From: Candidatus Sumerlaeota bacterium
GTDB taxonomy: Bacteria > Sumerlaeota > Sumerlaeia > Sumerlaeales > Sumerlaeaceae
Assembly (NCBI GenBank): GCA_026398535.1
Contig: JAPLSQ010000012.1
Coordinates: 1 to 64,000 of the forward strand
Length of the DNA stretch: 64,000 nucleotides
Direction of reading: 5' to 3'
How positions within the stretch are numbered: the stretch's first letter is position 1; each line of letters opens with the position of its first letter. The position numbers were made by a program, and so were the translations under genes. Below the pieces are notes generated by a model. It was not told where the DNA came from. It ran no database searches and saw only the letters and a list, made by a program, of their open reading frames with translations. Below, piece by piece: positions 10,049 through 19,280 of this stretch.

Positions 10049-11806
10049 TCAGTGTTTCGCATTGTCGAAAGGCGAAAAACCGCGTTTGAGCGCTGGAGCC
10101 CAAACGACGGCCATTGTGCGGGTGTCGGCGCTGTCGGCGGGCAGGAATTCGTGTTGTCCGCCGCGCAGAAAGAGCGCACCGTGGCAGGCCTTGCCATCGA
10201 GTGTGCCTGAAACAGGGCCGTCTTCACAAGCGATCTCATATTGCCCAGGAATTACAATGTCGAATCGAATTGGTTTGCCCGCAAGTTCCGGTTTGGGCGG
10301 TTGAAGAATACACCCCGCGACGCTGAACCGTCCAACGCTGATGTAAGTGTTCTTGATGAAATTCCTTGTCGCGGGTGGGAACCGTTCAAACCGGTTCGCC
10401 ACAACATATGTCCTTGTGGCGATGCAGTGTTCAGCGACGTGGTTGTTGATCAAGTCGCGCGCGAACCGGTCGATGGTGAATGTTTCAAACACGTGATAGA
10501 TCGGCCGCGGACGGAATATGGTTTCGCCTTTTGGATCGAGCAGATAGTCGCCCTTGCATGTCAATTTGAGTGCGGCGGCAAGAAATTTTGTCGAGTGGTA
10601 TGTGCCATCGCGCCAGATTCGGGAGTAGGTGACAAGCCATGCCGTCTCCGCCGCGACGATCAGCAACGGGATGATCATGAGGGCGCGGCTGTTTGGAGCG
10701 CCGGTGCGAGGGGCGGTTTGCGGGCAGGGCTGGCATAACGCCAAGGGCAGGAGCGCCATGGACATGACAAACATGGGGTAGTATGGGATCATCGTCTGAA
10801 TTTCGCGCACGGGCCACAACGTGCGCGTGGCCGTGTAATAAAATCCTGTTACGAGCAGCAAAAATGCGATGCGCATGCAGCGGCTGTGACCGGCAAAGTT
10901 GGCGGCGAGTCTGCGCACGCCCAGCCCGATCAGCAACAGGAACAATGCCAGCACAACATGGTTGGCGCAGAAGTGAAGGCGCCAGCTTCTGCCCGGCACG
11001 ATATTGTGTTTGGCGACACAGTACACGAACGAGTCCCACACGTCCAGCTTGACGATCATCCATGATATCAGCAGGGGCAGGATGCAAAAGCCGAGTAGCA
11101 TGGCGCACAGGCGCGGCAGAGCTGTGTTCCAACGGAGCGCGGTCTTGCGGAAATCGCGCGAACAGGCGCACAGAACCAGAAATGCCGTCGCAAGGGAAAG
11201 CGCCATGATGATCGTTTTCAAAGAAACGGTGAATGCCGCGCCGAGAAAGAAACCCGCCGCGAAGAAGGCGCCCGCGCCGATATGTCCGCCCACCAGCGCG
11301 GCGAGTGCGATCATCCAGAACGCGCCCCACAAGTCATCGGTTCGGAACTCGACGGTTGCCAGGAAATACGGGAAGAATCCGAGCATGACGGCGGTCCACA
11401 GTCCGAATCGTCTCCCTGCCAGTTCACGGATGATGTCATATGCCGCCCACAACATGACGATGAACAACGGCAGCATGGCGAAACGCATCAGGATGATGAT
11501 ATCGGATCGTTCGCCCAGCGCGGCCAGGATCGGAGCGTTGAGCATGTGGAAGAGCGGAGCGTGATTGTCGAAGATGTCGCGGTATTGCGCCAGTCCCTGT
11601 GTCCAACCCCACACCACATGGAGGTGTTGCGGTTCGTCGCTGTCGATCTGATACCGGAAAACAAGCACGATGCGCAGGACGGCCATGGCCGCGAACAATG
11701 CCGCGAAGACAAGACGTTCGGAGCGGCTCAACGGCTCATTTTGGGCGTTGCATATCGCTGCTTTCAGTTGGAGCCGGAGACCGGATATTCCATCCGCTGC
11801 ATTCAT
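10049..11806 (-). CDS. Polytopic membrane glycosyltransferase-like protein, PMT superfamily
   Basis: About 585 residues with roughly ten membrane spans, resembling PMT/ArnT-type transferases. The first loop has DSDEPQHLHVVWGW, with the expected acidic residues, followed by YRDIFDNHAPLFHML; a second acidic site is EFRTDDLWGAFW. The C-terminal 180 residues are soluble and beta-rich. The ATG at 11806 is preceded by GGGGGA at good spacing, so I prefer it to the upstream ATG at 11818 and to the longer open frame that would overlap pyrC. It lies 28 bases after pyrC and is followed by the broken paralogue. The sugar transferred and the acceptor are unknown. Confidence 0.8.
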   Translation of the reverse strand: MNAADGISGLRLQLKAAICNAQNEPLSRSERLVFAALFAAMAVLRIVLVFRYQIDSDEPQHLHVVWGWTQGLAQYRDIFDNHAPLFHMLNAPILAALGERSDIIILMRFAMLPLFIVMLWAAYDIIRELAGRRFGLWTAVMLGFFPYFLATVEFRTDDLWGAFWMIALAALVGGHIGAGAFFAAGFFLGAAFTVSLKTIIMALSLATAFLVLCACSRDFRKTALRWNTALPRLCAMLLGFCILPLLISWMIVKLDVWDSFVYCVAKHNIVPGRSWRLHFCANHVVLALFLLLIGLGVRRLAANFAGHSRCMRIAFLLLVTGFYYTATRTLWPVREIQTMIPYYPMFVMSMALLPLALCQPCPQTAPRTGAPNSRALMIIPLLIVAAETAWLVTYSRIWRDGTYHSTKFLAAALKLTCKGDYLLDPKGETIFRPRPIYHVFETFTIDRFARDLINNHVAEHCIATRTYVVANRFERFPPATRNFIKNTYISVGRFSVAGCILQPPKPELAGKPIRFDIVIPGQYEIACEDGPVSGTLDGKACHGALFLRGGQHEFLPADSADTRTMAVVWAPALKRGFSPFDNAKH

Positions 11807-11834
11807 GGAATCCCCCATGGATGGGGTGTTGTTC

Positions 11835-13127
11835 TCATGCGAAAACGCGGTTGTGCATGACCACTTTGCCACCGACGATAGTGGTTTCTATTCTGCCGCA
11901 CAGTTTTTCCCCGATGAGCGGTGAATTCGCGCTTTTTGAGAAGAAGGGTTCGGCTCCCACGGTGAATTCCTTGTCGAGGTTGATGAGCACGATGTCGGCG
12001 GGGGCGCCCTCGGTGAGTGTTCCGCGCGGTTCGAGATGGATGACTCCTGCCGGGCCGCGCGTCAGTTTATCCACGAGGGATTGAAGGCTGATATGTCCCG
12101 TGAGCACAAGCCTGGTGTAGAGCAGCGGAAAAGCTGTTTCGAGACCGATCATTCCGAAGGGCGCGTCGCAGATAGGCTGGTCCTTTTCAATGTCGGTATG
12201 GGGGGCGTGATCCGTGGCGATGCAGTTGATCGTGCCGTCGGCCAGCGCCGACACGAGCGCGTCGCGGTCATTGGCGGTTCCCAGCGGGGGGTTGACCTTT
12301 GCGGCTGTGCTGAAATTGTATAATGCCTCATCGGTGAGCGTCAGGTGGTGCGGCGTTGCCTCGCATGTGATGCGCACGCCGCGCGCTTTGGCGCGGCGGA
12401 TATGCTCAATCGATTGCGCGGTGGAGATATGCATGATATGGACGTGTCCGCCGGTGTATTCCGCGAGATCAGCGTCGCGCGCCACCTGCATGCTCTCGGC
12501 CAGGGGCGGGATGCCCTTGAGCCCGAGCTTCGTTGACACGAATCCCTCGCGCATGATTCCGCCGTCGCTCAGCAGGAGGTCCTCGCAATGGTCAAGGATG
12601 GGCACATCGAACATGGCGGAATACTCGAGGGCGCGGCGCATGATTTCGGTGTTCATGACGGGGTGGCCGTCATCGGTGAATCCTTTTGCGCCGTAGTACA
12701 CAAGATCGCCAAACTCGACGATTTCTTCGCCGCACTGGCCGCGCGTCACGGACGCCAACGGCACCACGTTTACGCACGCATCCGTCTCGGCGCGCGAGAT
12801 GATGAACCGCAGTCCTGTCTGCGAGTCGATGACGGGATTCGTGTTTGGAATGGCGCAGACCGAAGTGAAGCCGCCGGCGGCGGCGGCGCGCGTGCCGGTC
12901 GCGATGGTTTCCTTGTCCTCGCGGCCGGGTTCGCGCAGGTGGGTGTGAAGGTCGATGAAGCCTGGGCAGACAAGCAACCCCGTGGCGTCGATGATCTGCT
13001 CGCGCAGACTCTCGCGGCTTCCTGAAATGCGTTTGATGACGCCGTCCCCGATGAGGATCGTTGCCACCTCATCGAGCCCTGACGCTGGATCCAGGACGCG
13101 CCCGTTTTTAACGATAAGCGAAGTCAT
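11835..13127 (-). CDS. pyrC: Dihydroorotase (class I)
   Basis: Third step of pyrimidine synthesis: reversible cyclisation of carbamoyl-aspartate to dihydroorotate, in the cytoplasm. The 430-residue protein has the metal site GFIDLHTHLREPG near residue 55, the long class I signature KETIATGTRAAAAGGFT, the acidic GFTDDGHPV loop, DHCEDLL, and the late ATDHAPH motif. Length and motif order fit bacterial class I enzymes. The ATG at 13127 starts MTSLIVKNGRVLDP as expected. No other pyrimidine gene adjoins it; the downstream neighbours are membrane glycosyltransferases. Assignment is firm. Confidence 0.95.
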   Translation of the reverse strand: MTSLIVKNGRVLDPASGLDEVATILIGDGVIKRISGSRESLREQIIDATGLLVCPGFIDLHTHLREPGREDKETIATGTRAAAAGGFTSVCAIPNTNPVIDSQTGLRFIISRAETDACVNVVPLASVTRGQCGEEIVEFGDLVYYGAKGFTDDGHPVMNTEIMRRALEYSAMFDVPILDHCEDLLLSDGGIMREGFVSTKLGLKGIPPLAESMQVARDADLAEYTGGHVHIMHISTAQSIEHIRRAKARGVRITCEATPHHLTLTDEALYNFSTAAKVNPPLGTANDRDALVSALADGTINCIATDHAPHTDIEKDQPICDAPFGMIGLETAFPLLYTRLVLTGHISLQSLVDKLTRGPAGVIHLEPRGTLTEGAPADIVLINLDKEFTVGAEPFFSKSANSPLIGEKLCGRIETTIVGGKVVMHNRVFA

Positions 13128-13273
13128 GACGGGTCACGAATGCAGAAAACGCGCATGTTTGCGCAACTAAAAAACGAAAGATATCGCGGCGCCTTTGATC
13201 CGCGGGGTTCGGCAATGTTACGAGGGACGATGCGATGTTGTCGTGGCACGCGGGCGGATGGTTTGGGGGTGTT

Positions 13274-13741
13274 TCAGGCGTTGGCGGCCTTGAGTTCGTC
13301 GAGCACCTCGTCGGCATGGCACTCCACTTTGGCCCTGCGCCATATTTTACGGACAATTCCTTTGGGATCGATGAGGAAGGTTGATCGCTCGATGCCCATG
13401 ACGATTTTGCCGTACATGTTCTTTGCCTTCCAGACGCCGTACTTCATGGCGGCGGTGTGCTCCTCGTCGGCCAGCAGAATGAAGCGCAGGTCATATTTTG
13501 ATATGAACTTGTCGTGCACTTTCAGCCCGTCAGGACTGACGCCGACCACGATCGCGTTCTGAGATTCGATGCGTTTGATGTTGTCGCGGAATCCGCAGGC
13601 CTCGCGCGTGCATCCGGGCGTGTCGTCCTTGGGGTAAAAATACAGGACGACCCACTTGCCGCGCAAATCGCTCAGCTTGAGGGGCTTGCCCGTTGAGGCA
13701 GGCAGGTGTATTTCAAAAGCGGCTTTGCCTTCTTCGACCAT
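13274..13741 (-). CDS. bcp: Thiol peroxidase, Bcp/PrxQ-type peroxiredoxin
   Basis: Thioredoxin-dependent reduction of hydrogen and organic peroxides in the cytoplasm. The thioredoxin-fold core has WVVLYFYPKDDTPGCT followed by REACGF: the peroxidatic Cys and the resolving Cys lie five residues apart, as in E. coli Bcp. With the ATG at 13741 the product is 155 residues, the normal Bcp size; GGAGAG lies nine bases upstream. The open frame runs on to 13879, overlapping the preceding gene, and those extra residues look non-coding. It lies 46 bases downstream of the DUF4912 gene and may share its transcript. Confidence 0.93.
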   Translation of the reverse strand: MVEEGKAAFEIHLPASTGKPLKLSDLRGKWVVLYFYPKDDTPGCTREACGFRDNIKRIESQNAIVVGVSPDGLKVHDKFISKYDLRFILLADEEHTAAMKYGVWKAKNMYGKIVMGIERSTFLIDPKGIVRKIWRRAKVECHADEVLDELKAANA

Positions 13742-13787
13742 GATGGTCATCTCTCCATAAGGATTGAGCAGGAAAACATCATGGGCG

Positions 13788-14876
13788 TCATTTTGTCGAT
13801 TTGTCAACAACCGGAATGATGCAGTGTTCCATGGTTCCATCGTTGCTGGTTGCGCGCACATCAAGCACCTGCTGGCCATCGGGCAGGGCGAAGCGCAGGC
13901 TGAAGCTGCCGTCCGGGTGGAGTTTCACGGGGCGGCCCTGAACGGTCACCGTGGCGTCGGGTTCGGTGGCGCCGTACAGGATCAATTCCGTGTGCACTTG
14001 GAGCCAGAAATCATTTGCGGCGGCCGCCCGCGACGGCGCGTCGGCCCAGCTTCCGCTGAAGATGCCGCCGCTGGTTGGCGACTCGCCGCTTAATATGGGA
14101 TGAATTTGTTTTTGCAGATGGCGCAGCAACTCCTCACTGCCGCGCAATTCCTTGAGCGTGAATCCGCCGCTCAGACCGTAGAGTTTCTGGTAAGTCTGCT
14201 CGATCTCCATCCAGTCGGTGTCGGTTTCGGTGCTCATGCTGTCGCGCGGGGTGTGGACGATGTTCGAGCGGACGATGCAGACGTAATTGCCGTCTTTGTC
14301 GTACATGCCCAATTCGGCGCACCATTGGCTGTCGGGTTCCGGAACCCGGATGTACCAGTTGTTGGTGTGGGAGCCGACCTCGATGTCGTAAAAGTAATGT
14401 GCCGCCTCCTCGGGCCAGTTGCGGCCGTCGATCTTATACATTCTCACGATGATGCGCTTGTCGTGGCCGGAGCGCGGAATGCCGTGTTCATTCCGGATCG
14501 TGTCGGCGATTTCCCAATACGCGAAAACCCACTCGGTGTCGCGCACGAGCAAAACAATGCGCGTGTCGCCATATTCATGCGGGATGTCAACCTCCCCGGG
14601 GGCGGGAGCGGCGGCGCGGTGCTCATGGAAAAAATGTTCGCGGACATCCGTGGGCGCCTTGGCGGCGATATCGTCTTCGGATTTGATGAGGCGCTCTTCA
14701 GCGGGCGGGACGGCGGTTTTTTTAGCCGTGGTTTTCGCCTGCGGCTTTGCCGCCGCTTTCACAGTTTTTGCGGATTTTGTCGTTGCGGAGGCTGTTTTGC
14801 TTTTCTTGGGCGCCACGCCTTTTGCAACCGGTTTCGTCTTTTTCCCCCCGGTGACAGATGATTTTTTCGTTGGCAT
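13788..14876 (-). CDS. DUF4912 protein with lysine/alanine-rich N-terminus
   Basis: A 362-residue protein of unknown function. The first 75 residues are Lys/Ala/Thr-rich and histone-tail-like (MPTKKSSVTGGKK onward), followed by a DUF4912-type domain (about residues 95-230) with VLLVRDTEWVFAYWEI and later NNWYIRVPEPDSQW. The C-terminal 90 residues include a short beta module (ILYGATEPDATVTVQGRPV) like Gmad/bacterial-Ig sugar-binding modules. There is no signal peptide. The ATG at 14876 has GGAG six bases upstream, which decides it against the longer frame to 14933. The basic tail suggests binding to DNA or polyanions, but that is inference. It is divergent from the M16 protease gene. Confidence 0.8.
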   Translation of the reverse strand: MPTKKSSVTGGKKTKPVAKGVAPKKSKTASATTKSAKTVKAAAKPQAKTTAKKTAVPPAEERLIKSEDDIAAKAPTDVREHFFHEHRAAAPAPGEVDIPHEYGDTRIVLLVRDTEWVFAYWEIADTIRNEHGIPRSGHDKRIIVRMYKIDGRNWPEEAAHYFYDIEVGSHTNNWYIRVPEPDSQWCAELGMYDKDGNYVCIVRSNIVHTPRDSMSTETDTDWMEIEQTYQKLYGLSGGFTLKELRGSEELLRHLQKQIHPILSGESPTSGGIFSGSWADAPSRAAAANDFWLQVHTELILYGATEPDATVTVQGRPVKLHPDGSFSLRFALPDGQQVLDVRATSNDGTMEHCIIPVVDKSTK

Positions 14877-14942
14877 TATTGACTCCTTCGTTCTTTTGGG
14901 GTCGTCAGGCACGCAGACCTTGGATCGACTCATTATTCCATA

Positions 14943-16250
14943 ATGAATCTGAATCTTTTTACCTGTGGCGGCAATTATTCTTTTAAATTACACAAATTCG
15001 TCACGAACGGGAGTTTCAATCACTTGATTACGCAGCGATTTGAGAGCGGCCTCACAGTCATTGCCCGTCATGTTCCCAACAGGGTGGTGACCTTGGACGC
15101 CTGGGTGAATGCCGGTTCCGCGAACGAAGACGATGAGCTCAACGGAGTGTCGCACTTTCTTGAACACATGCTCTTCAAAGGCACCGCGAAGTATGGCGTT
15201 GGCGAGTTGGACAAGGCGGTGACGGGCGTGGGCGGTGTCTGGAACGCGGGGACATCCAAAGATTACACGCATTATTATGTCACTGTGGCGGCGCCTTTTG
15301 TGGATACGGCTCTCGATGCGATCAGCGACATGCTGCAGAATCCGCTCATTGATTCTGGCGAGTTCGATTCGGAAAAGCGGGTCATTCTGGAGGAATACCG
15401 GCTCAAGCAGGATAATCCCTGGGGCGCGCTTTTTGATGAGCTTTATGAGGCCAGCTTCGTCCGCGGCCCTTACCGCCGGAGCGTGATCGGCACGTTCGAA
15501 TCGGTGTCCGGCCTTACCCGCGGCGCCATGGTTGACTATTTCGAGCGCTACTATGCCCCGGCAAACATGACATTTATTGTTGTCGGCGACATCGAACCGG
15601 AGCTGGCTGTCGCCAAAACGCGCGCCGCGTTTCAAGGTTTCAACCGTCCCCATCGCCCTCTGGCGGCGCGTAATGATACGGCTGAATATGCCAGCGGTGT
15701 CGCGCGCGTCATTCCAAGGGATGTTCAGGAAACTTATGCCGCGATTGCGTTTCCAGCGCCGGCCATCAGGGAATTTGACGACATGCTGGCGCTCGATGTG
15801 GCCGCCACGATTCTTGGCGAGGGCCGCAGTTCGCGCCTGTACCGCGCGCTCAAGGAGGATATGCGGCTTGTGAACTTGGTTGCGGCTGGTTTTCCCACCC
15901 ACAGGCAAGAAAGCATTTTTTATGTCGGCATGACCCTCGAGCGCGGCAAGCTTGACGCCGCGCGAACGGAGACCCTGCGCCTTGTCAGGAACATGGCGGG
16001 CAACGCGCCGCCCACTGAGGCTGAGCTGGCAAAAGCCAAGCGCATCATCCGAAACAGCTACTGTTTCGCCACCGAAACCAACACGGGACAGTCGGGCGTG
16101 CTGGGATACTACCAGACGCTCATGGGTTCCGCGGATTTTGTGGACAAATACCTGCAAAGCCTCGATGCGGTGACGCGCGACAACACAATGGCGGTTGTGC
16201 GCCGTTATCTGAGCCGCGAGCCCAACATGGTTGTGGTGGAACCCAAGTGA
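14943..16250 (+). CDS. M16-family zinc metallopeptidase (active subunit)
   Basis: Pitrilysin/MPP-like processing protease of about 435 residues. It contains the inverted zinc motif HxxEH as HFLEHMLFKGT (near residue 68) and the downstream zinc-binding Glu in VILEEYRLKQD about 75 residues later, so the active site looks complete. The C-terminal domain has the RSSRLYRALKED motif of the family. The first 20 residues after the ATG at 14943 look atypical, and there is a GGGAG ten bases before a TTG at 15025 (LITQRFESGL), so translation may start there. It is followed 44 bases later by an inactive paralogue, as in bacterial PqqF-like and MPP beta/alpha pairs. The substrate is unknown. Confidence 0.9.
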   Translation: MNLNLFTCGGNYSFKLHKFVTNGSFNHLITQRFESGLTVIARHVPNRVVTLDAWVNAGSANEDDELNGVSHFLEHMLFKGTAKYGVGELDKAVTGVGGVWNAGTSKDYTHYYVTVAAPFVDTALDAISDMLQNPLIDSGEFDSEKRVILEEYRLKQDNPWGALFDELYEASFVRGPYRRSVIGTFESVSGLTRGAMVDYFERYYAPANMTFIVVGDIEPELAVAKTRAAFQGFNRPHRPLAARNDTAEYASGVARVIPRDVQETYAAIAFPAPAIREFDDMLALDVAATILGEGRSSRLYRALKEDMRLVNLVAAGFPTHRQESIFYVGMTLERGKLDAARTETLRLVRNMAGNAPPTEAELAKAKRIIRNSYCFATETNTGQSGVLGYYQTLMGSADFVDKYLQSLDAVTRDNTMAVVRRYLSREPNMVVVEPK

Positions 16251-16294
16251 AACGGGGAAAGCTTTGCAAACGATGATTAATCGAGAGGATGATA

Positions 16295-17572
16295 ATGCCT
16301 GATAATGCGTTCGCAGCGGATGCCGCGATGAAGATTGAAACACTTGCGGGGGGCATGCGGGCGCTTATGGCGCCCTCTGACATGAACAACATCGTGGCGC
16401 TGTCGTGTTACATTCCCCTGCCCGGCGCCATTGAGCGCCCCGGCGAGGCAGGGCTTGTCAGCTTTACCCACCGGATGCTCATGCGCGGGACTTCCTCGCT
16501 GGGCCCGGCGGAACTGGCCACAGCCATCGCCAGCCTGGGAGCGTCGGTGGGATGCGATGCCGAACAGGATTTTTCGTGCGCCCACATGGTTTGCACCAGT
16601 GACACATTCGCCGAGACTCTGCGCCTGCTGGCGGATATTTTGCAGAATCCCTCGTTTGAACCCGAGGAAATTGAGAAGGAGCGTCAGAGCACCATCGCCG
16701 CCATCCGCCGATGCGATGACGACAAACCGGCATTTGCCATAAAGCGGTTCATGCGGGAGCTTTACGGCGGCCATTCATATGGTCTGCCGCGCATGGGGGT
16801 GAAGGAAACCGTGAGCGAGTTTCGTCGTGACCAGGCCGCGGGCATCCATGAGGAGTTTTTTGATCCGGCGCGTTTCCTTGTCGTGTGCGCGGGCAATTTT
16901 CATCCGGGTGAAGCGCGCGCGATGCTCGAAAGCCTTTTCCTGCCGCGTCAGACGCGGTATGAGCCGGTTGAGATCCCCGCCCCAGCGTATGCTCAGCCCT
17001 ATGCGGTGCAACTGCGGCGCGAGTGCGAACAGGCTTTCCTTGTCGCGGGATACCCCGCCTGTTCCATCCAATCTTTCGATTATCCGGCTGTGCGGGTTTT
17101 GCGGGGCGTACTCGGCGAGAGCATGAGTTCGCGCTTTTTTGTCGAGTTGCGGGACAAGCGCGGGCTTGCCTATGCGACTGGATGCTCAGGGGGCGCTTAT
17201 CTGCACGGCGGGCATCTGGCCGGTTATATTGGCACCAAGCCGGAGTCGCTGGCGGAAGCGCGCGAGGGAATGATGGCCGAGTTCGACCGCATCAGGCGGG
17301 AACCTCCCGCCGCTGACGAGCTCGATCGCGCGAGAAACCACATCATCGGCAAATTTCTTATCGATCACCAGACAAACGCCCAGCGGACGGGCTACCTTGG
17401 CGATTATGAGATGCTGGGACTGGGTTTTGCCTACGATGAAAAATATCCCGCTTTGATTGGCGGCGTCAGCGCGGGGGATGTTCTTGACGCGGCACGGAAA
17501 TATATCACCGAACCGGTGATGGTGGAGCTTGTTCCTGGGAAGGAAGCTTCAGACGACGCGATGATGGAGTGA
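16295..17572 (+). CDS. M16-family peptidase homologue lacking the zinc motif (partner subunit)
   Basis: About 425 residues and the same two-domain M16 fold as the preceding gene (LADILQNPSFEPEEIEKER; SMSSRFFVELRDKRGLAYATG). At the place of HxxEH it has SFTHRMLMRGT, so all zinc and catalytic residues are missing and it cannot be an active protease. By analogy with alpha/beta processing peptidases, it probably forms the substrate-binding half of a heterodimer with the upstream gene. The ATG at 16295 has AGAGG at seven bases; an in-frame ATG six bases earlier sits too close to that site. Family assignment is firm; the pairing is inferred from adjacency. Confidence 0.88.
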   Translation: MPDNAFAADAAMKIETLAGGMRALMAPSDMNNIVALSCYIPLPGAIERPGEAGLVSFTHRMLMRGTSSLGPAELATAIASLGASVGCDAEQDFSCAHMVCTSDTFAETLRLLADILQNPSFEPEEIEKERQSTIAAIRRCDDDKPAFAIKRFMRELYGGHSYGLPRMGVKETVSEFRRDQAAGIHEEFFDPARFLVVCAGNFHPGEARAMLESLFLPRQTRYEPVEIPAPAYAQPYAVQLRRECEQAFLVAGYPACSIQSFDYPAVRVLRGVLGESMSSRFFVELRDKRGLAYATGCSGGAYLHGGHLAGYIGTKPESLAEAREGMMAEFDRIRREPPAADELDRARNHIIGKFLIDHQTNAQRTGYLGDYEMLGLGFAYDEKYPALIGGVSAGDVLDAARKYITEPVMVELVPGKEASDDAMME

Positions 17573-17590
17573 CTGGACAAACTGGACGAT

Positions 17591-17608
17591 GTGGGCGGGA
17601 TGGCCCAC
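17591..17608. terminator. Small hairpin between M16 gene and rnpB
   Basis: GTGGGC / GCCCAC, a 6-bp stem with a 6-base loop, lies between the convergent M16 gene and the RNase P RNA. It may help end either transcript, but no T-run follows on either strand, so this is a weak call. Confidence 0.25.
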
Positions 17609-17626
17609 CACCTATTAAACGCAAAC

Positions 17627-18078
17627 ACCGCTGAAAGGCGGTGGTAAGCCGAATTCTGTTCCGCGAAGCCCTTTAGGGACTCTGCGGTGTGGCCATTCTT
17701 CTGGGTCCCGGCTCACGCCGGGACTCAAGCGGCCTACCCGGTCCTGTGCGCCCGCAGAAGCGGGCACGGGAAGCGGGCCGCTTCCCCGCGGATTGTCTCC
17801 GCATCGGACCCTATTTGGCCTTGCACCGGATGGGGTTTGCCGAGCCGACCGGTTGCCCGGCCGCTGGTGCGCTCTTGCCGCACCTTTTCACCCTTGCCTT
17901 GCTCGCGGGCTTGCGCCACGCGCACGGAAGGCGGTATTCTTTCTGTTGCACTTTCCGTCCCTTGCGGGCCCTGGCGTTACCAGGCATCCTGCCCTGCGGT
18001 GTTCGGACTTTCCTCCGCGCAACGAGCGCCTTTCAGACGCCACTCGCGCGGCGGCCACATCACCATCCTTTCAGCGGT
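17627..18078 (-). ncRNA. rnpB: RNase P RNA, bacterial class A
   Basis: Catalytic RNA that removes 5' leaders from tRNA precursors. Read on the minus strand, it carries the universally conserved blocks: GAGGAAAGTCC (18015-18005), GGCAGGATGCCTGGTAACGC, AGTGCAACAGAAAG, AAGGGTGAAAAGGTGCGGC, GGCCAAATAGG, and the 3' block ACAGAATTCGGCTTA (17659-17645). The ends are set by a perfect 12-bp P1 helix: 18078-18067 pairs with 17638-17627. At about 452 nt it is slightly longer than E. coli M1 RNA, with extended stems between the CAAATAGG block and the 3' end. No real protein gene lies in this interval. Confidence 0.95.
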
Positions 18079-18173
18079 CTGTATTCATCTACACACCGTC
18101 GCGGGCTTTGTTGGCGCAAAATCGTGAAAGGAGCCTTGAAATGTGATTTCTCCGGCATGTAGATGAATTGGTG

Positions 18174-19280
18174 ATGCAGGATTTTCCCTCTGAAGCCTGG
18201 CGCGGCAATCTTGGCGGTTGCTTCTGTACGGATGCGACCATGCCATCTATCATGGAGCGCATCATGACGACGGCGGCGCGGCGCGGCGTGCCGGCCGAGC
18301 TTGTGGCGGCGGGTGAATCAAGGCAGGGCCGGCGATTGCATGGGTTGCGTGTCGGGTGCGGCCCGCGCAATGTGAGTCTGACAGCGGGGGCGCACTCGGA
18401 CGAGCCTGCCGGCCCGATGGCGGCGCTGGCGCTGGCCGAATGGCTTGCGGATTCGCCCGCGGCGCGCCACTTGATTGAACGGTTTCGTTTTCATATCTGC
18501 CCGAATGTGAATCCCGACGGCGCGGAGGCGAACCGCGCATGGTTTGCCGATCCTCAAGACCCGCTTGAATATCTTCGCCTGGCGGTGCGCGAACTGCCCG
18601 GTGATGACGTTGAGTTTGGTTATCCTGATCCCCGCGATGGTATTTCGGCGGACGGCATACGCCCGGAAAATCGCGCCATTGCCGATTTTCTGAGCGGCGG
18701 CGCGCCGTATGTTTTTCATGCGTCGCTCCACAGCATGGCCTTTGCCGAGGGGGCCTGGTTTCTGATTGGCAGGGAATGGGTGGCGCGCACGAAGAATCTG
18801 CGCCGCAGGCTTGCGGAGGCCGCGACCGCGGCAGGTTTGCCGCTTCATGATGTTGACCGGCATGGTGAAAAGGGTTTCACCCGCATCGAAAAGGGATTCT
18901 GCACCACGCCAACTTCAGCGGGCATGAAGGCTTTTTTCCTGATCAAAGGGGATGAATCCATGGCCGCCAGATTCAACTTGAGTTCCATGGAATTGGCGCA
19001 AGCCCTGGGAGGCGACCCGCTTGTCATGGTCAGCGAAATCCCCCTCTTCGTAATTGGGAATGAGGAAACGCTTCGCGCACGCGGCGATCCGCCGCGTGAA
19101 GACACACTGTTCCGGCGGTTTCAGCCGCGTCTGCCCCGGTTGCGGGCGTTGGCGTGCGGGGGCGGGGAGAACGAGGCGCGTGCCATGCTGCGTCAGTTCT
19201 CATGCTGGTCCGTGCCGTTTGCCGTCCAGTTGCGCCTGATTGCGAACATGGTGATTATGGGGATTGACGCCTGTGGCTGA
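18174..19280 (+). CDS. M14-family zinc carboxypeptidase-like protein
   Basis: Probable metallocarboxypeptidase or amidase of about 368 residues. Zinc ligands fit M14: HxxE as HSDE (residues 74-77, in TAGAHSDEPAG) and a later His in FHASLHSMAF; between them is CPNVNPDGAEANRAW, the NPDG-x-NR signature. There is no signal peptide, so it probably acts in the cytoplasm. The start is uncertain: TTG 18168, ATG 18174 and ATG 18240 are all in frame, none with a good ribosome site. It is divergent from rnpB and overlaps the following glycosyltransferase gene by a few bases. The substrate is unknown. Confidence 0.8.
   Translation: MQDFPSEAWRGNLGGCFCTDATMPSIMERIMTTAARRGVPAELVAAGESRQGRRLHGLRVGCGPRNVSLTAGAHSDEPAGPMAALALAEWLADSPAARHLIERFRFHICPNVNPDGAEANRAWFADPQDPLEYLRLAVRELPGDDVEFGYPDPRDGISADGIRPENRAIADFLSGGAPYVFHASLHSMAFAEGAWFLIGREWVARTKNLRRRLAEAATAAGLPLHDVDRHGEKGFTRIEKGFCTTPTSAGMKAFFLIKGDESMAARFNLSSMELAQALGGDPLVMVSEIPLFVIGNEETLRARGDPPREDTLFRRFQPRLPRLRALACGGGENEARAMLRQFSCWSVPFAVQLRLIANMVIMGIDACG

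Noticed and set aside
13150-13175. GCGC-N6-GCGC hairpin followed by GTTTTC before pyrC
   Set aside because: The stem is only four base pairs and T-run weak; too little to call a terminator for bcp.
14988-16343. A 451-codon open frame antisense to the M16 protease gene
   Set aside because: Shadow of the active M16 gene, with no recognisable motif or ribosome site.
17687-18162. Several open frames of 60-157 codons in the rnpB region
   Set aside because: The interval is fully explained by the RNase P RNA with all conserved blocks and a paired P1.
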